Origin: Acidobacteriota bacterium
GTDB taxonomy: Bacteria; Acidobacteriota; Thermoanaerobaculia; UBA5066
DNA: 64,000 nt
Direction: 5' to 3'
NCBI GenBank assembly: GCA_016716715.1
Contig: JADJVE010000007.1
Span: 186,001-250,000, forward strand
Each line of letters opens with the position of its first letter. The stretch's first letter is position 1. The notes under the pieces are model-generated. The model did not search any database. It had not been told where the DNA came from and saw only the letters and a program-made list of their open reading frames with translations. The position numbers and the translations under genes were made by a program. Below are positions 37,610-45,407 of the stretch, piece by piece.

Positions 37610-38442
37610 CGTTCACCTTCATCGGATTCTTCCTCTCGGCGCCTGCCGCCGCGCAGCGTGAGATAGCGCCCCGGCCCTCACCCCCGGCCCCAGGGCGGCG
37701 CGGGCGCCATCGCCGGGGTCACCGACACGTACGCTCAGATGGAGAAGAACATCGAGGCCCAGTACGCGAAGCTCCTCAAGGAGGCCAGGACCAGAAGAGC
37801 TCTCTCGAGGACAAGATCAAGGACATCGACCGGCAGATCCAGGCGCTGAAGGAGCAGGCGAAGAAGGTCGAGCAGGTCGCGCGGAAGATCCAGGAGTTGC
37901 TGCCTAAGATTCTGTCGGCAGTCGGAAGCGAGTCCGGTGGGAGGTGCGCGCGCGCCTCCTCTGAGGCGAAGCGCGACGAACAGTCCTCGCGGCCGAGCTC
38001 GCGAAGGCGGGACTTTCGCTGTCCGCGAAGGATATTGAGGCGTTGTCGCGGCGATCCCGGCGGTCAGGAGCATGGACGCTCCCGGCAAATCGGGTCACCA
38101 GCGGAGGCGGGCCTGGCGCCTCCGGCCTTCCCAGGTGATCCCCTCCAGGCTCGCCGCCGCCCATGCCGGACGCTTCCGCGGCCGCGTTTTTCTCGAGCCG
38201 GTTCAGCGACCAGGCCTCCCAGAAACTCCACGCCTTGAACCGGACGATCGACTCGGCGAACGCCGAAATCTCAAGGAACAGATCGTGGCGGCCGAAAGCA
38301 GATCGCCAGGCTCGAAGCGGACAAGGCCAAAGCCCTCGCAGACCTCAGGAAGCAGAAGGAGAAGGCGCTCGCGGAAGCGACGAAAGCCCAGGACGGACGC
38401 CTCATCCGGCTACCCACGCCGACGCCGAACCGCAAGCCCTGA
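37610..38442 (+). pseudogene. Decayed or badly sequenced secreted coiled-coil protein gene
   Basis: No intact gene occupies 37516-38468. Short stretches in successive plus-strand frames look like one protein. They are a signal-like TFIGFFLSAPAAAQ (about 37611), then TYAQMEKNIEAQYAKLLKEA (about 37730), then DQKSSLEDKIKDIDRQIQAL with KEQAKKVEQVARKIQELLPK (about 37790-37910), then LAAELAKAGLSLSAKDIEAL, then FFSSRFSDQASQKLHALNR, and last KQIARLEADKAKALADLRKQ running to a TGA at 38440-38442. At least five frame changes are needed. The Lys/Glu/Ala heptad character suggests a periplasmic coiled coil. Either a true pseudogene or a low-accuracy stretch of consensus; function unknown. Confidence 0.6.
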
Positions 38443-38467
38443 CTCCAGGCCCGCGAGGCTTTTTTTT
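38434..38467 (+). terminator. Possible intrinsic terminator after the decayed gene
   Basis: AAGCC (38434-38438) and GGCTT (38457-38461) can pair, followed by a run of eight T. The stem is short and the loop long, so the T-run is the main evidence. It lies just before the convergent lipA stop. Confidence 0.35.
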
Positions 38468-38468
38468 C

Positions 38469-39345
38469 TTACCCTCTAAGAAACTCTTCCGTGCAGTAAC
38501 TCGACCGGACAAAGGGCCCCGAGAAGACAGCCGCGAAACCCATTTCGATTCCGCCCTTCTCGAGCGCCGCGAAGCGCTCCGGTGTCGCGTACTCGACGAC
38601 GGGCAGGTTCCACGCGCTCGGCCGGAGGTACTGCCCCACCGTGACGACGTCGATGCCGGCGCCCCGGAGCGCCCGGAAGACGTCGAGGACCTCTTCGTCC
38701 CGCTCGCCGAGCCCGAGCATGAGGCCCGACTTCGCCGTCATCTCGGGATGCCGCGCCTTGACGCGGCCGAGGAGGTCGACGGAGCGGCGGAAATCCGACT
38801 TCGGCCGCACGGTGCCGTAGAGCCGCGGCACGGTCTCGACGTTGTGGTTGTAGACGTCGCCTCCCGCGTCCGCGACGCGGTCGATCTGTTCCGCGACGCC
38901 CTGGAAGTCCGGCGTGAGGACCTCGACCGTCCCGCGCCGACTCGTCGGCCTTGAGGGCGCGGACGACGGCCGCCCAGTGCGCGGAGCCACCGTCCGGCAG
39001 GTCGTCGCGATCCACGGACGTCACGACGACGTGGGCGAGGCCCATGTCCCGCGCGGCGGCGGCGAGGTTTGCGGGCTCGGCGGGGTCGAGCGGCGCGGGC
39101 TTCCCCGACGTGATGTGGCAGAACCCGCACGCGCGCGTGCAGACGTCTCCCGCGATGAGGAACGTCGCCGTTTTCCGCTCGAAGCATTCCGTGCGGTTCG
39201 GGCAGCGGGCCTCCTCGCAGACGGTCGAGAGCTTCCCGAGCCGCATCCGCGCCTTGATCGCGTGGAGGTCGTGGAGGCGCAGCTTCTTCTCGCGGATCCA
39301 CGGCGGCAGCGCCGGCTCGCCGCGGACCGGCAGCGGACGGCTCAC
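38469..39345 (-). CDS. lipA: Lipoyl synthase, one frameshift
   Basis: Radical-SAM enzyme inserting two sulfurs into octanoyl-lipoyl domains. The auxiliary-cluster cysteines are in LSTVCEEARCPNRTECF and the SAM cluster is CTRACGFCHI. The N-terminal half reads VVRALKADES; the frame then breaks at about 38931-38940 and resumes as GTVEVLTPDFQGVAEQIDRV, continuing to FSGPFVRSSYCTEEFLRG. Both halves are typical LipA, so a single-base indel in a normal gene is likely. The GTG start at 39345 overlaps the upstream SPOR gene stop. The last codons (EEFLRG) fall in a dispersed-motif copy. No lipB is in the window. Confidence 0.93.
38470..38490 (-). repeat. Dispersed AT-rich motif, copy 9 (3' end of lipA)
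   Basis: Minus strand GGAAGAG, TTTCTTAGAGGG, TAA. It contributes the final codons and the stop of lipA. Confidence 0.5.
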
Positions 39346-40012
39346 GGCACCACGAGCGGAACGTTCTTGATCTGCTTGTCCGTGGCCTTGATCTTCTTCG
39401 CGAGAGCCTCGGCCTTCGCGCGGTCCTTGAACGGTCCGACGTGGACGCGGAACCATCCGGGCTTGCCCGCGATGACCGCGACGTCCGCGTTGAACCCCTC
39501 GTCCTTGAGCCTCTTGGCGAGCTCGTCCGCCGCCGCGGCGTTCTTCGTCGCGAGGATCTGGACGTAGAACGGGCCTTTCGGAGCGGGTTTGGCGGTAGGC
39601 ACGGGCTTCGGCGTCGGGACCGGCGGCCGTGCGGCGTCGGAGGCACGGGCGTTGGCGGGACGGCCGTCGGCGCGACCACGGGAACGGGCGCGGCCTCGGC
39701 CGCCCTCTTCTCCTCGGGCTTGATTCCAAGCGTGTCGTCCGGCTTTTTCGTCTCGCGCGGGCCCTCGGCCGGCGCAAGCGTGGGGACGGGGATGTCGGAG
39801 GCGGACGCGATCACCGCGGCAGCTCCCCCGCCAGGGCCCTTCTTCGCCGCGGCGCCGGTCTTCATCCCGAAGAAGAACGAGAGCCCCAGAGCGGCGAGGA
39901 GGAGCAGGAAGAAGAACCCTGCCTGCCGCCCGGTGATCGAGATCTGGTAGTGGACCGGAGCCGGCTTGTCCGGCGCGTCCTCGGCGCGGTCTTCCAGTCC
40001 GAGCCCCGCCAT
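39342..40012 (-). CDS. Membrane-anchored SPOR-domain protein, one frameshift
   Basis: Probable peptidoglycan-binding septal protein. The N-terminus is cytoplasmic and short, with a membrane helix at about 31-48 (AGFFFLLLLAALGLSFFFG) and a long Pro/Ala/Val linker. The frame breaks in the linker (about 39612-39635) and resumes into a SPOR domain: GPFYVQILATKNAAAADELA with WFRVHVGPFKDRAKAEALA. SPOR domains bind denuded glycan strands at division sites. The start (ATG 40012) overlaps the slipin stop (TGATG) and the stop overlaps lipA, so four genes are translationally linked. Confidence 0.85.
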
Positions 40013-40770
40013 CAGGCCTTGTCCTTCTTGAGGAAGGCGCTGATGAGGTCCATGGGCAGCGGGAAGATGATGGTCGAGTTCTTCTCGGTCGCGATCTCGG
40101 TCAGCGTCTGCAGGTACCGGAGCTGCAACGTCGCAGGCTCGCGGCCGATGATCGCGGCGGCCTCCGAAAGCTGCTTGGAGGCCTCGAACTCGCCGGACGC
40201 GTGGATGATCTTGGCGCGCTTCTCGCGCTCGGCCTCGGCCTGCTTCGCCATGGCGCGCTGCATCTCGATGGGCAGGTCGACGGCCTTCAGCTCGACCATC
40301 GTGACCTTGATGCCCCACGGGTCCGTGTGCTTGTCGAGGATCTCCTGCAGGTTCTCGTTCAGCTTGTCGCGTGAGGAAAGGAGCTCGTCGAGCGTCGCCT
40401 GGCCGAGGATCGACCGCAGGGTCGTCTGGGACAGCTGCGAGGTCGCGTAGAGGTAGTTCTCGACCTTGACGACCGCCTTCGACGGGTCCATGACGTGGAA
40501 GTAGACGACCGCGTTCACCTTCACGGACACGTTGTCGCGCGTGATGACGTCCTGCGGCGGCACGTCGAGGACGACCGTGCGGAGCGAGATCCGGATCATC
40601 GTCTCGAACGGCCAGAAGATGAACGTGAGGCCGGGGCCCTTCGGCTGCGGCGAGAGGCGGCCGAGCCAGAACGTGACGGCCCGCTCGTACTCGTTGAGGA
40701 TGTTGATCCACTTCGAGATGAAGATGATGGCCACGAAGACGACCGGGACGATGAAAGCGAGGTTGTTCAT
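40012..40770 (-). CDS. Slipin (SPFH/Band 7, stomatin-like) membrane protein
   Basis: 252 residues with an N-terminal membrane hairpin (NNLAFIVPVVFVAIIFI), then the Band 7 domain (YERAVTFWLGRLSPQPKGPG, RTVVLDVPPQDVITRDNVSV), a Glu/Arg/Ala-rich coiled coil (RAMAKQAEAEREKRAKI) and a C-terminal hydrophobic patch (IIFPLPMDLISAFL). Slipins form oligomeric membrane microdomain scaffolds and pair with NfeD proteases, exactly the gene upstream (ATGA overlap). The N-terminal segment KWINILNEYERAV is the usual slipin start. Confidence 0.93.
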   Translation of the reverse strand: MNNLAFIVPVVFVAIIFISKWINILNEYERAVTFWLGRLSPQPKGPGLTFIFWPFETMIRISLRTVVLDVPPQDVITRDNVSVKVNAVVYFHVMDPSKAVVKVENYLYATSQLSQTTLRSILGQATLDELLSSRDKLNENLQEILDKHTDPWGIKVTMVELKAVDLPIEMQRAMAKQAEAEREKRAKIIHASGEFEASKQLSEAAAIIGREPATLQLRYLQTLTEIATEKNSTIIFPLPMDLISAFLKKDKA

Positions 40771-42077
40771 CCGGGCTCCTGGCCCGCCTTGCGGGCCGGC
40801 CTCACGACGAGCGCGAGGCCTTCGATGCCGACGATCTCGACGAGGTCGCCGGCTGCTACGGGGACGTCGGAATGCGCTTCCCAGAGGTCGCCGTCGGCGA
40901 ACACCTTGCCGACTGGCGCGATCGGGCTGCGCGCGGAAACGATCTGGCCGACGAGAGCGCCGAGGCCCGTGCGGTCGGGCAGGCGTTTCATCGCGAGGGC
41001 CTTGAAGGAAAGGACCGCGAGGATCGCCGCGGTGGCGACGGCTCCGGCGACGAGCACCGCGAACTCGCCCCGCGGCGCGCCCGCCTGCTCGGGGAAGAGC
41101 AGGATCGCGCCGAACACGACGGCCGCGGCGCCGCCGACGGCGAGGACGCCGTGCGAGGCGAGCTTCACCTCCAGGAAGAAAAACAGCGCCCCCACGAGGA
41201 GGAGCGCGACGCCGGCCGCGTTCACGGGCAGGACGGACATCGCGAAGAGCGCGAGAAGGAGCGCGATCGCCCCGAGGACGCCCGGCAGGATGCCGCCCGG
41301 GTGGGACAGCTCCGAATAGAGCCCGACGAGGCCGATCAGGAACAGGATGCCCGCGAGGCCCGGGCTCGCGATGACGCCGAGGATGCGCTCGCGGCGCGTC
41401 ATCGTCCGCGCGGCCGTCACGAGGCCCGAGGTCTTCAGCACGGCGTCGGGCTTGCCGACCCGCTTCACCGTTCGCCCGTCGAGCTGCGCCAGGAGGTCCT
41501 TCTCGTCGCGCGCGACGATCTCGATCAGCTTCCGCTTCAGGGCCTCGCTCTCCGAATACGACGCAGCCTCGCTGACGGCCTTGACGGCGTCGTCCACGGG
41601 GCGGCCGCGCGGCTCCGTCACGGAGCGCAGGAGCGCCGAGACGTCCTGCCCCGCCTTTTTCGCGAGCGTCTTGGGGAGGTCCTCTCCCCCTCCGCCCACG
41701 GGCGCGGCGGCTCCCGCGTTCGTGCCCGGCGCCATGACGGCCACGTCGCACGACATCAGGATGATGAAACCCGCCGACGCGGCCTGCGAGCCCGGCGGCG
41801 CCACCCAGCCGACGACCGGCACGGGCGAGGCGAGGATCGCCTGCGTGATCGTGCGGGTCGAGTCGATGCGCCCGCCCGGCGTGTCGATCCTGAGGACGAC
41901 GAACGGCGCGCCGCTCTTCTCGGCGTCCTTGAGCACCCGCGCGACGAACGCGGCGCTCACGGCCTGGATCTCGGTGTTCAGGTCCGCGACGACGACCGTT
42001 CCCGCGGCAGGAGAGGGCGCCGGGGCCGCGGAGGCGGCCAGCGCGCCGGACAGGAGGAGGATCGCGGCGCTGCGCAC
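40767..42077 (-). CDS. NfeD-family membrane-bound serine protease (long form)
   Basis: 436 residues: signal segment, a ClpP/SppA-like protease domain, four to five membrane helices, and a C-terminal NfeD OB-fold (LVGQIVSARSPIAPVGKVF to GIEGLALVVRP). In archaeal 1510-type homologues the Ser/Lys dyad cleaves the C-terminus of the partner stomatin. Here the serine is in SQAASAGFIIL and a lysine candidate in LPKTLAKKAGQDV. It precedes its slipin partner. Start GTG 42077 follows a perfect TATAAT by 7 nt, predicting a leaderless mRNA for the whole nfeD-slipin-SPOR-lipA unit. Confidence 0.93.
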   Translation of the reverse strand: MRSAAILLLSGALAASAAPAPSPAAGTVVVADLNTEIQAVSAAFVARVLKDAEKSGAPFVVLRIDTPGGRIDSTRTITQAILASPVPVVGWVAPPGSQAASAGFIILMSCDVAVMAPGTNAGAAAPVGGGGEDLPKTLAKKAGQDVSALLRSVTEPRGRPVDDAVKAVSEAASYSESEALKRKLIEIVARDEKDLLAQLDGRTVKRVGKPDAVLKTSGLVTAARTMTRRERILGVIASPGLAGILFLIGLVGLYSELSHPGGILPGVLGAIALLLALFAMSVLPVNAAGVALLLVGALFFFLEVKLASHGVLAVGGAAAVVFGAILLFPEQAGAPRGEFAVLVAGAVATAAILAVLSFKALAMKRLPDRTGLGALVGQIVSARSPIAPVGKVFADGDLWEAHSDVPVAAGDLVEIVGIEGLALVVRPARKAGQEPG

Positions 42078-42084
42078 GAAGAGG

Positions 42085-42090
42085 ATTATA
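42085..42090 (-). promoter_or_regulatory. Perfect -10 box of nfeD operon (leaderless)
   Basis: TATAAT on the minus strand with 7 nt (CCTCTTC) before the GTG start. No -35 match to TTGACA is obvious. Confidence 0.6.
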
Positions 42091-42101
42091 GGTTCGTGTG
42101 C

Positions 42102-42107
42102 TAGAAC
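42102..42107 (+). promoter_or_regulatory. -10-like box of PAP2 gene (leaderless)
   Basis: TAGAAC with 6 nt before the GTG at 42114, back to back with the nfeD promoter in a 36-bp divergent gap. Confidence 0.4.
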
Positions 42108-42113
42108 CCGCCC

Positions 42114-42983
42114 GTGCACTGGAAGCCGGTCGACGCCCTGACGTCGCTGTTCGCGGCGGCGCTGGTCGTGGCGGGCCTCGCCAGGTTCCAGGCGCTGGAA
42201 GACCGAAGAGTTCTTCTGAGGATGATCGTGGTCGCGGCCGTGCCCGCGCTGGTGGCCTTCCTGCGGGCGCGGCGTCCGAACCCCTCGAAGAATCTTCAAA
42301 TCTTCTTCGACTATTACGTCATCGCCTGCATCGTCGTCATCTTCGACGGGCTCGGGCCGCTCATCCGCGCCGTGAATCCCGTCGACAAGGATCCGCATCT
42401 CATCGCCTTCGATCGCTGGCTGACCGGCACCGACCCGACCGTCTTCCTCGAGCGGTTCGCGACGCCGTTCCTCTCGGACGTCCTGACGTTCTTCTATTCG
42501 CTCTACTACTTCCATCCCATCGTCCTCGGGACGCTCGTCCTCAGGGACGACCGGAAACGCCCGGCGGCCGAGCGTGACTTTGCGCGGTACGCGTTCACGA
42601 TGGTCTTCGTCTTCTTCGTGAGTTACGTCGGCTACTTCATCGTCCCGGCGGTGGGCCCGCGCTTCACCGTGACGCACGCGGGCCCGCTCCCCCGCGGCGC
42701 GGTCGCGCGCGTCATCGACGACACGCTCAACATGCTCGAGAGCAACAAGCGCGACTGCTTCCCGTCCGGCCACACGATGGTCGTGACGGCCGTCCTTCTC
42801 GAGGCGGCGCGAAGGTCACGGAAGACGTTCTGGTGGTTCCTGCCGTTCGCGGTCGGCCTCGTCATCGCGACGGTTTTCTGCCGGTACCACTACGTCGCGG
42901 ACGTCCTCGCGGGGTTCGCGCTGGCATTCGCCGCGGTGCCGCTCGGGAACGCGCTCTACAGGCGTTTCTCGACGATCCGGTAG
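42114..42983 (+). CDS. PAP2-family membrane enzyme, Aur1/Ipt1-like (candidate phosphorylceramide headgroup transferase)
   Basis: 289 residues, about six membrane helices. The phosphatase/transferase motifs are PSGHT (H220) and CRYHYVADVLAG (R257, H259, D263), preceded by SYVGYFIVPAVGPRF, which is characteristic of the PAP2_3 subgroup that includes inositol-phosphorylceramide synthase Aur1. The gene converges on, and overlaps by 28 bp, the candidate ceramide synthase gene of the neighbouring sphingolipid cassette. Transfer of a phospho-headgroup to ceramide is therefore a reasonable inference; a generic lipid phosphatase is the alternative. Two AT-rich patches (residues about 28-36 and 57-66) resemble divergent copies of the dispersed motif. 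Confidence 0.82.
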   Translation: MHWKPVDALTSLFAAALVVAGLARFQALEDRRVLLRMIVVAAVPALVAFLRARRPNPSKNLQIFFDYYVIACIVVIFDGLGPLIRAVNPVDKDPHLIAFDRWLTGTDPTVFLERFATPFLSDVLTFFYSLYYFHPIVLGTLVLRDDRKRPAAERDFARYAFTMVFVFFVSYVGYFIVPAVGPRFTVTHAGPLPRGAVARVIDDTLNMLESNKRDCFPSGHTMVVTAVLLEAARRSRKTFWWFLPFAVGLVIATVFCRYHYVADVLAGFALAFAAVPLGNALYRRFSTIR

Positions 42984-44092
42984 CGCCGGTAGATCCGCCC
43001 GCCGAAGACCTCGAGCGGCCGCTGGATGTCGAGGTTGTCCTCGAGCAGCCACGAGAACTCGGCGGCCGTGTACTTCAGGCGCACGCCTTCCTTGACCGCC
43101 TCGAAGTAGAGCAGCGCGTCGAAGCCGCGGCGGCGGTACTCGGGCAGGATGCCGAGCGCGAGCGTCCGCACGCGGTCGATCTTCTTCTGGAGGAGCAGGA
43201 ACTTCAGCCATCCGAACGGGAAGAGCGAGCCGCCGAGCTCCTTGAGAACCTGGTTGTAGTCCTTGAGCGCGAGGTGGAAGCCCACGGGCTTTCCGTCCAG
43301 CTCGACGAAGAGCACCCACGGCGGATAGAGGATCGGCTTGAGCTTCTTCGCCATGGCGTCGATCTCGTCCGACGTCATCGGCACGAAGCCCCAGTTCTTC
43401 TCCCATGACCGGTTGTAGAGGTCCTTCACGATTCCGAGGTCCTCGTCGAACCGGTCCATCCGGATCTGGCGGACGACGGCCCGGCCCTTCTCGCGCTTCT
43501 TCACGATGTCCGTTACGCGCTTCAACCGCTCGAACGACCGGTCGTCGACGGGCGCGAGGATCGCGACGAGGTCCTTGACCTTCTCGTACCCGGCGGCGGC
43601 GAAGAGGTCGAGGTAGTAGGCCGGGTTGTACGTCATCATGATGAACGGCAGGCCCGGCTCGCTCTCGGCGGGCACGAGCGCACCGGCCTCGTCGTTCATC
43701 GAGGGATTGACCGGCCCGCGAAGCAGAGAAGCGTCCGGAAGCACGCCGCGCACCCACGCTTCGGCAGCACGGAACAGGGCCGCCGCGACGTCGCGGTCGT
43801 CTTCACTTTCAAAGAATCCGAAGAATCCGATCTTCTCCCCGTGGACCCGGTTGTGTTCGTCGTCGACGATCGCCGCGATCCGGCCGACGACCCTCCCGTC
43901 GCGGCGCGCCAGGAAGAGCTGCCTCTGTGCGTGCTTCCAGAAAGGGTTCTTCGAAAGGCCGAGCATCCACCGGACGTCGGACTTGAGCGGCGCTGCCCAG
44001 TCCTTGTCGTTCGCGTAAAGGCGGAATGGCAAGTCGACAAAAGCCCGCAGGCCCCCGGAAGCAGTTACGGCGATGACGTCGATTCCAGCCAC
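42956..44092 (-). CDS. GNAT-fold acyltransferase, candidate bacterial ceramide synthase
   Basis: 378-residue member of the GNAT-like group that begins with PFRLYANDKDWAAPLKSDVR, NPFWKHAQRQLFLARRDGRV, GRIAAIVDD and later GFFGFFE and TLALGILPEYRRRGFDALLY (the acyl-CoA-binding R/Q-x-x-G-x region). In Caulobacter the bacterial ceramide synthase is a GNAT-type protein clustered with serine palmitoyltransferase and the CerR reductase. The same trio is adjacent here, so N-acylation of a sphingoid base is the inferred role. The start is GTG 44092. The upstream 34-bp gap contains TTTCTCAGAAAGTGG, again like the dispersed motif. Confidence 0.75.
   Translation of the reverse strand: MAGIDVIAVTASGGLRAFVDLPFRLYANDKDWAAPLKSDVRWMLGLSKNPFWKHAQRQLFLARRDGRVVGRIAAIVDDEHNRVHGEKIGFFGFFESEDDRDVAAALFRAAEAWVRGVLPDASLLRGPVNPSMNDEAGALVPAESEPGLPFIMMTYNPAYYLDLFAAAGYEKVKDLVAILAPVDDRSFERLKRVTDIVKKREKGRAVVRQIRMDRFDEDLGIVKDLYNRSWEKNWGFVPMTSDEIDAMAKKLKPILYPPWVLFVELDGKPVGFHLALKDYNQVLKELGGSLFPFGWLKFLLLQKKIDRVRTLALGILPEYRRRGFDALLYFEAVKEGVRLKYTAAEFSWLLEDNLDIQRPLEVFGGRIYRRYRIVEKRL
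43801..43818 (-). repeat. Dispersed AT-rich motif, copy 10 (in GNAT gene)
   Basis: Minus strand GATTCTTTGAAAGTGAAG, encoding FFESED. It may be partly dictated by a conserved GFFGFFE protein motif. Confidence 0.3.
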
Positions 44093-44126
44093 TTTCTGAG
44101 AAACCCGAATCCCCGGACTCTTGCTC

Positions 44127-45407
44127 TTACGAAACGAGCCCGAGCTCGCGGCCGACCTTGTGGAACGCCTCGACGGCGCGCGTGAGGTGCGCCTTCGTGT
44201 GCGTCGCCATGTAGGACGTCCGGATGATCGCGCGCCCGGGAGGGGACGCCGGGCTCACGACGGCGTTCACGAAGACGCCCTCGTCCTCGAGCATCTTCGC
44301 CATCTTGAAGGCGACCATGTCCGGCCCCACGACGACGGGGATGACGGGCGTCGACGACTCGCCGCAGTCGAATCCGATGGCCCTGAGCGCCGTGAGCATG
44401 AAGCGCGTGTTCTCCCAGAGCCGGTCCCGGCGCTCGGGCTCCGCCTCGATGATGTCGAGTGCGGCGAGGACGGCCGCGACGGACGCGGGCGGCGGCGCCG
44501 CCGTGAACATGAGCGCCCGGGCCCGGTGCTTGACGAACTTGATGACGTCCGGCTCGCCCACCACGAATCCGCCGACCGTCGCGAGGGACTTCGAGAACGT
44601 CCCCATGATGATGTCGGTCCGGTCCTCGATCCCGAAGTGCTCGGCCGTGCCGCGGCCGTGCTTTCCGAGTACGCCGACGCCGTGCGCGTCGTCCACCATG
44701 AGGGCCATGTCGTAGTCGTCACAGATGTCGGCGTACTCGGGCAGCGGGGCGATGTCGCCCTCCATCGAGAAGACGCCGTCGATGACGAGCATCCTGCCGC
44801 CGCTGCGGTCCCCGCCGATCGCGAGGAGCCGCCGGAGGTCGGCCGGGTCGTTGTGCTTGAACTTCTTGATGTCGGCGCCGACGGCCAGGCGCGCCCCGTC
44901 GAAGATGCAGGCGTGGTCCTGGCGGTCCAGGTAGATCGTGTCGCCCTTGCCCGCGAGGGAGGACAGGACTCCGAGATTCACGAGGAAGCCCGTCGAGAAC
45001 GTGACGCACGCCGGCTTCTTCATGAACGCCGCGAGGCGCTCCTCGAGCTGGACGTGGATGTCGAGCGTGCCGTTCAATAGACGGCTGCCGGCGCATCCCG
45101 CCCCGTACTTCTTGACGGCGGCGATCGCGGCTTCCTTGATCTTGGGATGTGAGGTCAGGCCGAGATAGTTGTTCGACCCGAGCATGACCATCTCGCGGCC
45201 GCCCATCATCACGACCGGGTCCTGGCCGGATTCGATCATGCGGAAGAACGTGAAGAGGCCCGCCGCCCGGAGGTCGTCCGGAGCGGTGTACGTCCGGCAC
45301 TTTTCGAAGATTGAACGGTTCGCGGACGCGGCGGATCCCCCGCGCGCCCTCGCGGACATCGTTTCACCCTCTGCGGCCCCGGGCCGCGCCGAACGTGGCT
45401 GTGTCAT
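44127..45407 (-). CDS. spt: Serine palmitoyltransferase-like alpha-oxoamine synthase
   Basis: PLP enzyme condensing an amino acid with an acyl thioester. 426 residues with H165 (DRQDHACIFDG), D239/H242 (VDDAHGVGVLG) and Schiff-base lysine K273 in GTFSKSLATVGG. The TFSKS form is typical of serine palmitoyltransferases rather than BioF or Kbl (TLGKA), and the N-terminal block MIESGQDPVVMMGGREMVML fits SPT-like proteins. It would make 3-oxosphinganine from serine and palmitoyl thioester, the first sphingolipid step. ATG 45407 overlaps the stop of the reductase gene. The candidate ceramide synthase follows 34 bp later. BioF-like activity cannot be excluded by eye. Confidence 0.85.
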   Translation of the reverse strand: MTQPRSARPGAAEGETMSARARGGSAASANRSIFEKCRTYTAPDDLRAAGLFTFFRMIESGQDPVVMMGGREMVMLGSNNYLGLTSHPKIKEAAIAAVKKYGAGCAGSRLLNGTLDIHVQLEERLAAFMKKPACVTFSTGFLVNLGVLSSLAGKGDTIYLDRQDHACIFDGARLAVGADIKKFKHNDPADLRRLLAIGGDRSGGRMLVIDGVFSMEGDIAPLPEYADICDDYDMALMVDDAHGVGVLGKHGRGTAEHFGIEDRTDIIMGTFSKSLATVGGFVVGEPDVIKFVKHRARALMFTAAPPPASVAAVLAALDIIEAEPERRDRLWENTRFMLTALRAIGFDCGESSTPVIPVVVGPDMVAFKMAKMLEDEGVFVNAVVSPASPPGRAIIRTSYMATHTKAHLTRAVEAFHKVGRELGLVS

